Shown here: in pieces, positions 24,271 to 32,738 of the stretch
Numbering within the stretch: position 1 is the stretch's first letter
Layout: every line of letters begins with the position of its first letter
DNA from: Mitsuaria sp. 7
Lineage (GTDB): Bacteria > Pseudomonadota > Gammaproteobacteria > Burkholderiales > Burkholderiaceae_C
DNA length: 64,000 nucleotides
Assembly (NCBI RefSeq): GCF_001653795.1
Contig: NZ_CP011514.1
Span: 1,682,998-1,746,997, forward strand
Reading direction: 5' to 3'
The notes under the pieces: generated by a model
Seen by the model: the letters and a program-made list of their open reading frames with translations, nothing else
Told to the model about the DNA's origin: nothing
Database searches by the model: none
Position numbers and translations under genes: made by a program

Positions 24271-25113
24271 ATGACCATTCGCCAGCAACCAGCTTCCCGT
24301 TCCGGTCGTCTGATCAGGAGGACGCTTGTGCGCGTCGCAGGTCTGATCGTCGCCGTTGCGCCGGTGCTCTCGCACGCCCAATCCGCCGGCGCCGACCAGA
24401 CCGTCTCCGAATCGGCCAAGTCGGCCCCGGTCGCCGTCCACAACGTCGTGCTGGTGCACGGCTTCTATGCCGACGGCTCCAGCTGGGGCAAGGTGATCCC
24501 GCTGCTGCAGGCCCAGGGCCTGCACGTGACCTCGGTGCAGAACCCGCTGACCAGCCTGCAGGACGACGTCGATGCCGTGAAGCGGGCGCTGGCGCAGCAG
24601 GATGGCCCGGCCCTGCTGGTCGGTCATTCCTGGGGCGGCATGGTGATCAGCGAGGCCGGCATGGACGCCAAGGTCAGCGGCCTGGTCTTCGTCTCGGCAC
24701 GCGCGCCGGATGCCGGCGAGGACTGGGCGGCGCTGGCGCGCAAGTTCCCGGCGAAGCCCGCGTCCGCCGGCCTGAAGTGGAACGGTGACTGGGGCGCACT
24801 GTCCCAGGAGTCCTTTGTGAAGTACTTCGTGGGCGACCTGCCGGAAACCGAGGCGCTGAGCTACTACGCCGTTCAGCAACCGATTGGTCGAGCCGCGACC
24901 AACTCGACCACGACGGTTGCCGCATGGCGCGTGAAGCCGAGCTGGTTCATCGTGCCGAAGCAAGACCAGACCCTCAACCCCGACGTGCAGCGCTTCGTGG
25001 CGCGGCGCATGGGCGCCGCGACGATCGAGGTCGATTGCGGCCACGTCCCGATGCTGTCGCAGCCGCAGGCGGTCGCAGACCTCATCGTCAAGGCGGCGCA
25101 GGGCAAGCGCTGA
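24271..25113 (+). CDS. Exported alpha/beta hydrolase (EstC/MenH-like)
   Basis: 280 residues with a signal peptide (cut near SHA-QSA, residue 31). The fold markers are VLVHGFYADGSSW, nucleophile VGHSWGGMV, and His in VDCGHVPMLSQP. These match small salicylate-esterase/EstC-like hydrolases, here exported to the periplasm. The ATG at 24271 has AAAGGAAA upstream; the frame is open another 84 bases upstream through the promoter. Its promoter copies the design found before the 14.6-kb redox operon, so it may respond to the same envelope stress. It converges with the GH16 gene over a GC hairpin. Confidence 0.82.
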   Translation: MTIRQQPASRSGRLIRRTLVRVAGLIVAVAPVLSHAQSAGADQTVSESAKSAPVAVHNVVLVHGFYADGSSWGKVIPLLQAQGLHVTSVQNPLTSLQDDVDAVKRALAQQDGPALLVGHSWGGMVISEAGMDAKVSGLVFVSARAPDAGEDWAALARKFPAKPASAGLKWNGDWGALSQESFVKYFVGDLPETEALSYYAVQQPIGRAATNSTTTVAAWRVKPSWFIVPKQDQTLNPDVQRFVARRMGAATIEVDCGHVPMLSQPQAVADLIVKAAQGKR

Positions 25114-25127
25114 TCGCCGCCGGACGG

Positions 25128-25149
25128 GCGCGCCGGAGTGCCGGCGCGC
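25128..25149. terminator. Bidirectional GC hairpin between convergent genes
   Basis: GCGCGCCGG and CCGGCGCGC form a perfect 9-base stem with an AGTG loop in the 40-base gap between converging genes. No U-run is present on either side, but position and symmetry suit a shared terminator. Confidence 0.6.
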
Positions 25150-25153
25150 ACGA

Positions 25154-26233
25154 TCACCGCTTCTGATAGACGCGCACGTAGTCGACCTCGAAGCTGCGCG
25201 GAAGGACGGCGGGGTCGACCCAGCCGGCCATCTCGCCGCCGATGGCCAGGTTCAGCAGCAGGTACTGCGGCTTGTCGAAAGGCCAGCTCGCCGCGCCCGT
25301 CCCCTTGTTCAGATAGGTGTGATACGTCTTCCCGTCGACAGCGAAGACGATGCGATCCGGTGTCCACGTCGCCTGGTAGTTGTGGAAGGCCGTGCAGGCG
25401 TCCGCGACCTTGAATTCCGCGCCGTTGCCGCTGGTGCCGGCCGTGGACCGGGTGTGGATCGTCGCGGACACCGTGTCGGGATACATCCCCACCTGCTCCA
25501 TGATGTCGATCTCGCCGCTGTCGGGCCAGTTGTCAGAGGTGGCCAGCATCCAGATCGCGGGCCAGGTGCCCTGGCCGCACGGCATCTTGGCGCGCACCTC
25601 GAAGAATCCGTAGGTCCAACTGGCCTTGCCGCGCGTGATCAGGCGCGCGGAGGTGTAGATCTGGCCGCCCCAGTCCGGTTCGTTGCTCAGCGAGGCCTTG
25701 CGCGCGGTGATGAACAGCTTGCCGTCCTGCTGGCGCGAGTAATCGGTCTTGGCCACCGCGTAGTACTGCTCCTCGTTGTTGTACCAGCCGGTGCGATTGG
25801 CCTCGGTGTCGTAGGTCCACTTGGCCGCATCCGGCAGACCGGACCCGTTGAACTCGTCGTTCCACACCATCGAATAGCCCGCGGGCACGTTGGCCGAGTG
25901 CTGGACAACAGGCGTCGTCGGCAGGGTCGGGTCTGGCGCAGGCGCAGGCGCAGGCGCAGGTGCAGGTGCAGGTGCAGGTGCAGGCGCAGGCGCAGGCGCA
26001 GGTGCAGGCGCAGGTGCAGGTGCAGGTGCAGGTGCAGGCGCAGGCGCAGGCGCAGGCGCAGGTGCAGGTGCAGGTGCAGGTGCAGGTGCAGGTGAGGGCG
26101 CAGGTGCAGGTGAGGGCGCAGCGCCGACTGGCATTTGGGGGCCGGTCGTGTCGCTGCCACCCCCGCCGCAAGAAGCGAGCAGCAGGCTGGCGAGGAGAGG
26201 GGCGAGTTGCTTGGGTTGCATCTTTGTTGGCAT
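25154..26233 (-). CDS. GH16 lipoprotein beta-glucanase with a long Ala-Pro linker
   Basis: 359 residues. The lipobox LLASC (Cys22) followed by GGGG predicts an outer-membrane or exported lipoprotein. Residues about 40-105 are an almost pure Pro-Ala repeat linking to a GH16 domain (about 120-359). The domain has [18 protein letters not shown], the catalytic [10 protein letters not shown] (Glu241 nucleophile, Asp243, Glu246 acid/base) and [17 protein letters not shown]. The sequence resembles laminarinases/beta-1,3-glucanases that attack fungal or algal glucans. I use the ATG at 26233; one at 26221 is equally possible. Operator-like site D lies 30 bases upstream. Confidence 0.87.
   Translation of the reverse strand: MPTKMQPKQLAPLLASLLLASCGGGGSDTTGPQMPVGAAPSPAPAPSPAPAPAPAPAPAPAPAPAPAPAPAPAPAPAPAPAPAPAPAPAPAPAPAPAPAPDPTLPTTPVVQHSANVPAGYSMVWNDEFNGSGLPDAAKWTYDTEANRTGWYNNEEQYYAVAKTDYSRQQDGKLFITARKASLSNEPDWGGQIYTSARLITRGKASWTYGFFEVRAKMPCGQGTWPAIWMLATSDNWPDSGEIDIMEQVGMYPDTVSATIHTRSTAGTSGNGAEFKVADACTAFHNYQATWTPDRIVFAVDGKTYHTYLNKGTGAASWPFDKPQYLLLNLAIGGEMAGWVDPAVLPRSFEVDYVRVYQKR
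25936..26120. repeat. Hexanucleotide repeat encoding the Ala-Pro linker
   Basis: About 30 copies of GCAGGC/GCAGGT in tandem (read on the + strand) encode the Pro-Ala rod of the GH16 lipoprotein, with a few GAGGGC variants near the distal end. Expansion or contraction by multiples of six keeps the frame and would change linker length. Confidence 0.9.
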
Positions 26234-26262
26234 GGGATGACGCGGCCATCTTAGAGGTACCA

Positions 26263-26278
26263 TCAACCAACTAGTAGA
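26263..26278. promoter_or_regulatory. Operator-like motif (site D) between GH16 and a small frame
   Basis: TCAACCAACTAGTAGA, the reverse complement of TCTACTAGTTGGTTGA, has one mismatch to the shared consensus. It sits 30 bases before the GH16 start (minus) and 17 bases before the small plus-strand frame at 26295. Confidence 0.5.
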
Positions 26279-26294
26279 TTGAATAGGTCAGCAG

Positions 26295-26525
26295 ATGTAC
26301 AAGCCTCTCGAGCGGGTTCGCGGAAAACTCCGGGTGTTTTCTCTGCCGCTCTGGCCGTTCGTGCCAGGTGTTTCCGAGACCTTGATCCGCATGCCGTGGA
26401 CGAGCCCGTACATCGCGGGTTCGGAGCAGTCCTGGAGTCCGGGAAATGCCTGCACCTGGCTCTTCATCCTGGCTGCGGGGTTCTCGCTTCGGCGAGGCGA
26501 CAGGCGGATCAGGAAGGCGCCCTAG
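26295..26525 (+). CDS. Small frame of unknown nature downstream of operator site D
   Basis: A 76-codon frame (MYKPLERVRGKLRVFSLPLW...) starts with CAGCAGATG, the same context as the MFS start at 1331, but has no good ribosome site. One hydrophobic segment (CTWLFILAAGFSLRR) is near the end. I find no family resemblance. It may be the remnant of a gene once controlled by site D, or non-coding. Beyond it, the rest of the 26234-26582 gap holds nothing else I recognise. Confidence 0.25.
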   Translation: MYKPLERVRGKLRVFSLPLWPFVPGVSETLIRMPWTSPYIAGSEQSWSPGNACTWLFILAAGFSLRRGDRRIRKAP

Positions 26526-26582
26526 TCGCGCATTCGGTCCGGTGGCCCTGAGTGCAGGGCTCGCACCGGCAGACGGCTGGGG

Positions 26583-27584
26583 TCAGGGTTGAAGCGCGGG
26601 AGGTACGCGCGCGCGGATGAAGCGCTGAACCTCCCGGTCCAGCTCCTGGTCTTCGGCCGTGCCGCCCTGGAAGCCACCGTGCGGCATCGCTTCAAAGACG
26701 TGCAGCTCGGCGTCCACGCCCGCCTGGCGCAGGGCCCGATGCATCCGCACGGTGTTGGAGAGGAACAGGTCGCGGGTCCCGCACTGCAGGAAAGTCGGCG
26801 GAAAGCCGCGGAGATCCCCGAACAGCGGCGACAGGTGGGGATCGGCCAGGTCCGCGCCGTTGGCGTAGAGCAGGTTGTTCGACATGAGCGAGCGCGGAAG
26901 CACGACGTCGACCATCTGATGGGTCTGGAAGCTGTCCCCGGATTCGGTCAGGTCCACCTCTGGAGACAGCAGCACAAGGCCGGCCGGCATCGGGAGGCCT
27001 TCCTCCCGGCACCGAAGCAGCAAGGCGGCAGCCAGGTTGCCGCCGGCTGACCTGCCGATGATGACGATCTGCTCAGGGAGATGCTGATCCAGCACGTGGC
27101 GGTAGGCGACGACGCAGTCGTCCAGCGCCGCGGGATAAGGGTGCTCGGGCGGCATGCGGTAGTCGACGCCATAGCACGCGACACCGTGCAGGTCGGCCTG
27201 GCGGCGCGCGCCGACCTGGCAGGCTTCACCACCGCCAAACACCAGCGCACCGCCGTGCAGGTCGATCAATGCCACGCGCTGGTCGAATGCCTGATGCGGC
27301 GTGGCGACATGGAGGGTCGCTCCCAGGACCTGGCGGGTCTCTATCGTTGAATGCAGGGTGCCTGCGAGCCTGCTCATGGCGGCCGCATATTGCGCACCCG
27401 CTGCGGCCTTCATCTTCATCCACGAGGCGACGTCGTCGGGGGCGGGCATCTCATGACGCGCATACAAAGGAATGCCGTCTTCGCCCACCAGGCGTTCGAG
27501 AGCCCCTCGGGCCTCTTCGCTGATGGACCTGGGGAACGGGATGGTTCTTGCGCCGAGCGCGATGCCTGGCTTCTGGTCGGTCAT
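26583..27584 (-). CDS. HSL-type (family IV) alpha/beta hydrolase
   Basis: 333 residues without a signal peptide. LIDLHGGALVFGGG (oxyanion), IIGRSAGGNLAAALL (nucleophile Ser), CGTRDLFLSNTVRMH (Asp) and AMPHGGFQGG (His) complete the family IV esterase set. The nucleophile motif GRSAG replaces the usual GDSAG. It starts 21 bases after the stop of the SnoaL-like gene on the same strand, so the two form an operon behind operator site E. It probably hydrolyses a short ester or lactone; substrate unknown. Confidence 0.85.
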   Translation of the reverse strand: MTDQKPGIALGARTIPFPRSISEEARGALERLVGEDGIPLYARHEMPAPDDVASWMKMKAAAGAQYAAAMSRLAGTLHSTIETRQVLGATLHVATPHQAFDQRVALIDLHGGALVFGGGEACQVGARRQADLHGVACYGVDYRMPPEHPYPAALDDCVVAYRHVLDQHLPEQIVIIGRSAGGNLAAALLLRCREEGLPMPAGLVLLSPEVDLTESGDSFQTHQMVDVVLPRSLMSNNLLYANGADLADPHLSPLFGDLRGFPPTFLQCGTRDLFLSNTVRMHRALRQAGVDAELHVFEAMPHGGFQGGTAEDQELDREVQRFIRARVPPALQP

Positions 27585-27605
27585 GCAACTTCCTCCTGGC
27601 GTCGT

Positions 27606-28187
27606 TCAGGAGCCGGAGGGCTCTGGCGAAGCTTGGCCTGGCCTTGCGGCCGATGGGCTGAGCGGCGGCCGTACGACGACCTCCTGCAACAGGGCTTGTG
27701 CCGGTTCGCTCCCATCCATCGGATGCAGGGTCCGACTCTTGATCCGCCAGCCGTGTGCCGTACGCACGACGAGCCAGCGGTTCACCAGCACCCGGAATAC
27801 CTGATGGCCGCGGGAAAGTCCGTGATTGGCCAGTTCCGTTTCAGGGCTGTCCCCTTGGAATCGGATGAGCATCAGGTAGGACGTGACCCGGGCCGTGTCC
27901 CCGTCCAGCTCCACGTAGGGCAGGTTGCCGAAGTGGGCCAGACCGCCCGCGATGGCCTGCTTGTGCGCGGCGCTCTCCACGAGGGCGACCAACTGTTCGC
28001 GGCCGACGGCGCCGGGTGCCGCGCTGCCGCGGTCGAACACGGCATCCTCCGTGTACACCTCCGGAAAGAACGGGCCATGGCCGGTGTCGGCACTCAGCGG
28101 GTGAGAGGCGATCAGGTTGTAGATGGCGAGCCTGTCCTCCATCGCGGCCAGGCGTTGCTCGAGGGAAACGGTTGCTGCATTGTTCAT
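27606..28187 (-). CDS. SnoaL/NTF2-fold protein
   Basis: 193 residues. The region after the N-terminal helix (LEQRLAAMEDRLAIYNLIASHPLSADTG) has the alternating helix-strand order and polar pocket residues (EDAVFDRG, HFGNLPYVELDGDTARVTSYLML, GWRIKSRTL) of SnoaL-like cone-shaped proteins. These include polyketide cyclases, dehydratases and many uncharacterised enzymes. The frame continues upstream, but the ATG at 28187 removes an unlikely extension. A C-terminal Ser/Pro-rich tail follows. It is the first gene of an operon with an HSL-type hydrolase. Confidence 0.75.
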   Translation of the reverse strand: MNNAATVSLEQRLAAMEDRLAIYNLIASHPLSADTGHGPFFPEVYTEDAVFDRGSAAPGAVGREQLVALVESAAHKQAIAGGLAHFGNLPYVELDGDTARVTSYLMLIRFQGDSPETELANHGLSRGHQVFRVLVNRWLVVRTAHGWRIKSRTLHPMDGSEPAQALLQEVVVRPPLSPSAARPGQASPEPSGS

Positions 28188-28261
28188 GGGATTCACGAGA
28201 GATGGATTCGGTCCTGCGGGGGCTTGAACATCCTGTCGCCCGGCTGTCGGAAAACCACATC

Positions 28262-28277
28262 CTACTAGTTGATAGAT
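28262..28277. promoter_or_regulatory. Operator-like motif (site E) upstream of the SnoaL/hydrolase operon
   Basis: CCTACTAGTTGATAGA differs from the consensus only at the first base. It is 75 bases before the SnoaL start. On the other side only the end of a convergent HxlR gene is found, so the minus-strand operon is the probable target. The 28188-28432 gap holds nothing else that I recognise. Confidence 0.55.
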
Positions 28278-28432
28278 TGTCGGTATGAAATTCATTCTCG
28301 CGCCCCACGCCACTCGTCATCAGGTATCGACGCCGCTCTAACGCACCTGCACGGCTCTTTCGGTGAACGTTGTCGACAGCGGACAAGCGGGCGGGCTCAA
28401 CTCGAGCGGCGTGACTGCAGCGTCGCGGATGA

Positions 28433-28798
28433 TCATGCATCGTCATACGCGCGACGCGACGCCAATACGGCGTCCTTCCTGGAGAGCGCGAAGGTCGCCA
28501 GTGCGTTCATGGGCTGCAGCGCTTCACGACCAAGACGCGTCAACTGGTATTCCACACGCACGACGGATCCTGGAAGGATCGTCCGGCTCACAAAACCGTC
28601 GCGCTCAAGGCCTCGCAATGTCGAGGTCAGCATCTTCTGCGTGATGACGCCGATCTCCCGCCGCAACGCGTTGAAGGTCCACGGCTGATCCGAGAGCAGC
28701 ACCATGATCAGGATCGACCACTTGTTGCCGATCTGGCCGAGGATGTCGCCGACCAGCCGACAGGTATCGGAGGGGATGTTCCGCCCACCCAGTTTCAT
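28433..28798 (-). CDS. HxlR-family (winged helix) regulator
   Basis: 121 residues, typical HxlR length. The DNA-binding part has CRLVGDILGQIGNKWSILIMVLL, RREIGVITQKMLTSTLRGLERDGFV and the wing RVEYQLTRLGREAL. Cys12 stands where redox- or electrophile-sensing members (YodB, QorR) keep a reactive Cys. It is divergent from an NAD(P)-dependent reductase gene, and a palindrome (28840-28860) lies between them. That is the arrangement of HxlR sensors that induce a quinone/aldehyde reductase; the signal is inferred. Confidence 0.9.
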   Translation of the reverse strand: MKLGGRNIPSDTCRLVGDILGQIGNKWSILIMVLLSDQPWTFNALRREIGVITQKMLTSTLRGLERDGFVSRTILPGSVVRVEYQLTRLGREALQPMNALATFALSRKDAVLASRRAYDDA

Positions 28799-28839
28799 TG
28801 AAGTGCCTCCTTGCGGCGACCGACACGCGCGTCTCTAAT

Positions 28840-28860
28840 CCAGTTCCCTTTGGAAACTGG
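28840..28860. promoter_or_regulatory. HxlR operator candidate
   Basis: CCAGTT-N9-AACTGG, with further TTCC/GGAA pairing inside, forms a 21-base imperfect palindrome between the HxlR gene and the reductase start at 28872. It overlaps the reductase 5' region, fitting repression. Confidence 0.6.
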
Positions 28861-28871
28861 TGCGACGAATT

Positions 28872-29888
28872 ATGGCAAATGGCAAGACCTTGACCCTCGT
28901 GACCGGCGGCTCGGGCTATGTCGCCGGCTGGGTGATCGCCCGGCTGCTCGACGACGGTCATGACGTGCGTGCCACCCTGCGCGACCCGACAAAGGCACAG
29001 GCCGTGCGGGCCAACATCGCCGGCGTGGCGACTGATACGGACCGGCTCGAATTCGTGGCTGCCGACCTTCTCGACGACGCAGGTTGGGATGAGGCGATGC
29101 ACGGCGTCCGGCATGTCGCGCACGTCGCCTCTCCCGTCATGGCGCTCCCCGGCGTGGACACGATCGCAGTCGCTGTGGAGGGCACGAAGCGCGTGCTCGA
29201 AGCGGCAGCGCGAGCTGGTGTCGAACGCGTCGTCGTCACCTCGTCGGCGGCCGCGGCGAGCGCCGGAGACGGATCCTCACGCGCCGCCGATGAACAGGAC
29301 TGGACAGACCCTCGCGGAGAAGGTGTGGGCACCTATGCAGCATCCAAGACCTTGGCGGAACTCGCCGCGTGGGATTTCGTTCGCGAGCATCCGACCGGAC
29401 CGAAGGTGGCCACCATCCTGCCCGGCTTCGTGTTGGGGCCGATGCTGGGAACGAATGCCAGTGCGACCCTGAGCCTGGTGAGCCAGATGCTCACTGGCAA
29501 GATGCCGGCGGTCGCCAGGCTCGGCTTCTCGATGATCGACGTGCGTGATCTCGCTGCGCTGCACGCGCTGGTGCTCACCGATGCCCAGGGAATGGGCGAG
29601 CGCTGGATCGCAGGCGCGGACTTCCTCTGGCTTTCGGATGTCGCCGCCTTGTTGAAGTCGGAGTTGGGCGGCGTCGCATCGAAGGTGCCGACACGCACCA
29701 TGCCCGACTGGCTGGTCCATCTGTTCGCGCTCATCAATACGCCGATGAAACCGCTGCTTCCGGATCTGGGAAAGCGCCGGGCAGTGTCTTCGGCGAAGGC
29801 CGCGCGCCTCCTTGGCTGGCATCCGAGGGCGGCACGGGAGGCCATCCTGGCAACGGCGGAAAGTGTGATCCAGCACGGGCGACTCTGA
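28872..29888 (+). CDS. Extended SDR (dihydroflavonol-4-reductase-like) NAD(P)-dependent reductase
   Basis: 338 residues. The Rossmann motif is TLVTGGSGYVAGWV; the cofactor-side Arg/Asp pattern follows (ATLRDPTKA). The catalytic triad is Ser in VVTSSAAA and YAASK (Tyr-x3-Lys). The overall pattern (VAHVASPV, TILPGFVLGPML) is that of dihydroflavonol reductase/yeast-type aldehyde reductases acting on aldehydes or ketones. I choose the ATG at 28872 over a GTG at 28860 inside the palindrome. It is probably induced through the divergent HxlR regulator. Confidence 0.87.
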   Translation: MANGKTLTLVTGGSGYVAGWVIARLLDDGHDVRATLRDPTKAQAVRANIAGVATDTDRLEFVAADLLDDAGWDEAMHGVRHVAHVASPVMALPGVDTIAVAVEGTKRVLEAAARAGVERVVVTSSAAAASAGDGSSRAADEQDWTDPRGEGVGTYAASKTLAELAAWDFVREHPTGPKVATILPGFVLGPMLGTNASATLSLVSQMLTGKMPAVARLGFSMIDVRDLAALHALVLTDAQGMGERWIAGADFLWLSDVAALLKSELGGVASKVPTRTMPDWLVHLFALINTPMKPLLPDLGKRRAVSSAKAARLLGWHPRAAREAILATAESVIQHGRL

Positions 29889-29897
29889 GCTGGTGAC

Positions 29898-32378
29898 TCA
29901 GGGCCTAGAGTCGGCAGCCGAGTACGGTTTCCAGAGCTGATCGGGAACGCCGGCGTCGGGCGACATGACCAGATGGTGGGACTGCTGACCAAGCAACTGA
30001 CCGCTGAGGCGGTTGCGGATCTTGAACTGGCCGCCGCCGGCGTCGACCAGCGCCCAGTGAAGATGCTCGGCATCCCCATCCCTGGCCAACTCGGCGGTCG
30101 TCCCGACCTTCTGTCCACTCTTGGTTCTTGCGCCCGCACTCAGGACGTCGCCGGTGGTGACGCCGCGAATCTTGAACCACCCGGCACCGGCATCCACCAG
30201 TTCCCACACCGACTCGGCCGCTGGGGCGCCTGTGGCCCGCGACGTCGACATCGCTGCGACCATCGGCCCCCCGCTGTCCACGTTGACGAACTGGAACACC
30301 GGCTTGCCGAAGGCTTGCAGTTCGCTCAGTCCCCAGCCGGTACCGCTGCCGTTGGGCGCGCTCACCCGCAGCTTCGACGCGGTGAGTTTGGGAAAGGTGA
30401 TGGACACGGCCGCGTTCGGCGTCACCGCGGATCGAGTCTGGCCGGGGATGTCGAGCCAGGTCTTGCCGTCCCAGTACTGCAGATCGAAGTTGGCGGGCAG
30501 ACGCACGCCGGCCTGGTCGTCGTAGAAGGTGAGGCGCACCTCGCTGAGCGTCGCCGGTCGCTGGAAGTCCACTCCGACGTCGTCGACCGCGTGGGGGCTG
30601 CCGCTGGACGTCCAGCGGCTGTTCTGCGGCAAGCCGGTGCGGAACACGATGCCGTCGGTGGCCTTCCACGGGCTGTCCTTGGGACCGGTGAAGCTCGCGA
30701 AGGGCTGCGCGCCGTGGCTGAACTTCTGCGTGTTGGCGGCGAGGTTGACGACGCCGTCGCGGTTGTCCTGCAGCAGCGGCCTGGGGACTGCGACCGTCAC
30801 GGCGGTGGGCAGCCCGCGCGCGGCGGCCAGCACGCCATCGACATACACCTTGAACCCGGCCCCCTGGCCATACCGCTTGCCGGTGCGGTCCCAGAGCACG
30901 GTGAGGTTGTGCCCGTGATAGGGCGTGTTCTCCAGCAGGAAGTAATCCCAGGATGCGGGCGCGAGCGGCTTGATCCGCACGGCATCGCCCGCCTGCCCGC
31001 GCACGCCGATGAGGCCGGAGATCACGTTGTCGACGAAGGTCGAATGGTTGTAGTCCTCGCTGTGGTTGGGGCTGTCGTAGAGCCATCGGTCGGCGTCGGC
31101 ATCGTGGGCCTCGGCCACGTACGGCTCGCCATCGCGGTACTGCGTCGCGGCATAGGTGTGCAGCAGCTCGACATAGTCAGCCGCCGTGATCGTGGATTGC
31201 TTCGGGTAGTCGATCAGCAGATTGGCCACGGCGGTCAGGACTTGGGCCGTCTCGTAGGGCCATGACGGACCGTTCCAGCGGCAGCAGCCTTTGTCGACCT
31301 CGTGGTTGAACCACTTGCTGCGCCGCTCGGCCGTGGTCGGTCCGAACGGGGCCTTGAACCCCTGGGGGGCCAGCAGCTGCGCCATCGCCGGCGTCTGTGC
31401 CGGCGTGGGCACGTGGAACATCCATGGCACGAAACCCTGCAGCTCGCGTGTCGTCAGCAGCTTGTGCGCCGGGTTGTCGTCGCGATGCATGTGGAAGTAG
31501 AACTTCGCTCGGCTGTCCCACAGACGCGAGTTCATGGCCGTCTGCAACGCGGAGGCCCGACCGTTGTATTCCTCGGCCAAGGCCGTGTTGCCCGCCAGCC
31601 GGGCAATCGCCGCGATGGCGCGTGCGTCTCCGTACTGGTAGGCGTTGATCGTGGGTCGATAACCGGCGCCTCCGTGGTACGGATCGCTCGATTCATACGA
31701 GGCCGGCGTGTATTCGGTGGCGTCCCAGACCGGGACCTGCCAGTACAAGCCGAGCGTCGCGTTGAAGTGCGTGTCGTACCCCCGGTAGTGGCGGACCAGG
31801 TGGGGCAGGGCGTTGATCGCGAACTGCCGATCGCCCGTGGCGAGCGCCACCTGCCAGACCGAAGTGGCCGCCCAGAAGCTGTACTCGTGCGCCCAGTCCG
31901 ACGTGTCCTTGTTGACGCTCTCGTTCATGGGCTTGGAGAACTGTCCTGGCCCGTTGAGCCAGTAGTGGACGATGTCCTTCACATACTGGTGGTTGCGCAG
32001 CCAGCGGCCTTCGTTGATGTGATGACCCGCGGCGGCAGAGATGCCGCCGTAAGGCGCGCCGTAGTCCACGGGCTCCAGGAACTCCGACGACAGCCAGCCG
32101 TAGACCGATCCGGTGTAGACCAGATGCCCCTTGTAGGACTGCCAGCGGAAGTAGTAGATCTGCTGAATCTGGGCGTCGGGCACGTCCAGGAACGGGATGT
32201 TGTGCTTGAACCAGGCCGGGTCGTCGAACCCGGCCAGCAACTCATCCTTGTCAAGGAACCGGGTGGCCCCGGGCGCAGCCCCCGGGTACTGCGCGGTGGG
32301 CTCGATGGCCTGCGCCAGGTTGGCCACCAGGACTGCTGCGGCGCAGGCGGCGCGGATCATCAGGATGCGGAAAGCCAT
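29898..32378 (-). CDS. Exported MGH1-like glycoside hydrolase with discoidin and ricin-like domains
   Basis: 826 residues with a signal peptide (through LAQA, residue ~24). The main (alpha/alpha)6-barrel part, about residues 40-480, carries TEYTPASYESS, GGAGYRPTINAYQYGDARAIA, CCRWNGPSWPYETAQVL and SEDYNHSTFVDNV, typical of GH63/GH37-related MGH1-type glycosidases. A discoidin (F5/8C, CBM32-like) module follows at about 580-700 (SRWTSSGSPHAVDDVGVDFQ), then a ricin-B-like lectin module (about 700-820, WELVDAGAGWFKIR, HWALVDAGGGQFKIRN). It probably degrades a plant or microbial glycan outside the cell; the linkage cannot be assigned. It converges with the SDR gene, 9 bases apart. Confidence 0.78.
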   Translation of the reverse strand: MAFRILMIRAACAAAVLVANLAQAIEPTAQYPGAAPGATRFLDKDELLAGFDDPAWFKHNIPFLDVPDAQIQQIYYFRWQSYKGHLVYTGSVYGWLSSEFLEPVDYGAPYGGISAAAGHHINEGRWLRNHQYVKDIVHYWLNGPGQFSKPMNESVNKDTSDWAHEYSFWAATSVWQVALATGDRQFAINALPHLVRHYRGYDTHFNATLGLYWQVPVWDATEYTPASYESSDPYHGGAGYRPTINAYQYGDARAIAAIARLAGNTALAEEYNGRASALQTAMNSRLWDSRAKFYFHMHRDDNPAHKLLTTRELQGFVPWMFHVPTPAQTPAMAQLLAPQGFKAPFGPTTAERRSKWFNHEVDKGCCRWNGPSWPYETAQVLTAVANLLIDYPKQSTITAADYVELLHTYAATQYRDGEPYVAEAHDADADRWLYDSPNHSEDYNHSTFVDNVISGLIGVRGQAGDAVRIKPLAPASWDYFLLENTPYHGHNLTVLWDRTGKRYGQGAGFKVYVDGVLAAARGLPTAVTVAVPRPLLQDNRDGVVNLAANTQKFSHGAQPFASFTGPKDSPWKATDGIVFRTGLPQNSRWTSSGSPHAVDDVGVDFQRPATLSEVRLTFYDDQAGVRLPANFDLQYWDGKTWLDIPGQTRSAVTPNAAVSITFPKLTASKLRVSAPNGSGTGWGLSELQAFGKPVFQFVNVDSGGPMVAAMSTSRATGAPAAESVWELVDAGAGWFKIRGVTTGDVLSAGARTKSGQKVGTTAELARDGDAEHLHWALVDAGGGQFKIRNRLSGQLLGQQSHHLVMSPDAGVPDQLWKPYSAADSRP

Positions 32379-32507
32379 GAGTCGCTTGTGTCTCCAGGAC
32401 GCGGAAGTGTTTCCCGCTGCCAGAAGCACACTGGCAGCGGGTCGCATCCATTGTCACCAAGCAATTGGTTATAAACAAGTTGAAGTGATGGTTTCTGACC
32501 GGCAGCG

Positions 32508-32561
32508 GCAGGTCTGCCGCCGTCAGCCACCTGGCATTGGAGTGCGGCGGCAAGACCTGGC
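32508..32561. repeat. Long inverted repeat in the divergent gap before the CHAT operon
   Basis: CAGGTCTGCCGCC (32509-32521) pairs with GGCGGCAAGACCTGG (32546-32560) with one bulged base across a 24-base loop. It lies between the glycosidase start (32378, minus) and the first CHAT-operon gene (32739, plus). This gap also has an AT-rich stretch (CACATAATGCACATTG, 32590-32605) that may be the operon promoter. It could be an operator, a leader structure or a boundary of acquired DNA. Confidence 0.4.
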
Positions 32562-32738
32562 ACCGGCTTGGACCGGCTTCCATCAATGATCACATAATGC
32601 ACATTGTCAGTCTTATGGATGCATCGACCAGGAAGTGACATCGCCTCCCTAGAACCGCAGCTCCTTCTCATCAGTCGATGGGATGTGCAGCCTCCTGTGA
32701 ATGTTCAGACTTCAAAGTCCTGCCATACAGGGGTGATC

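Noticed and set aside
25936..26120. Array-like tandem repeat considered as CRISPR
   Set aside because: Six-base units without spacers, in frame inside a lipoprotein gene; it encodes an Ala-Pro linker.
32604..32738. Upstream start for the phospholipase-like gene (45 extra residues)
   Set aside because: No ribosome site there and the added residues look random; the ATG at 32739 has AGGGGTGA in place.
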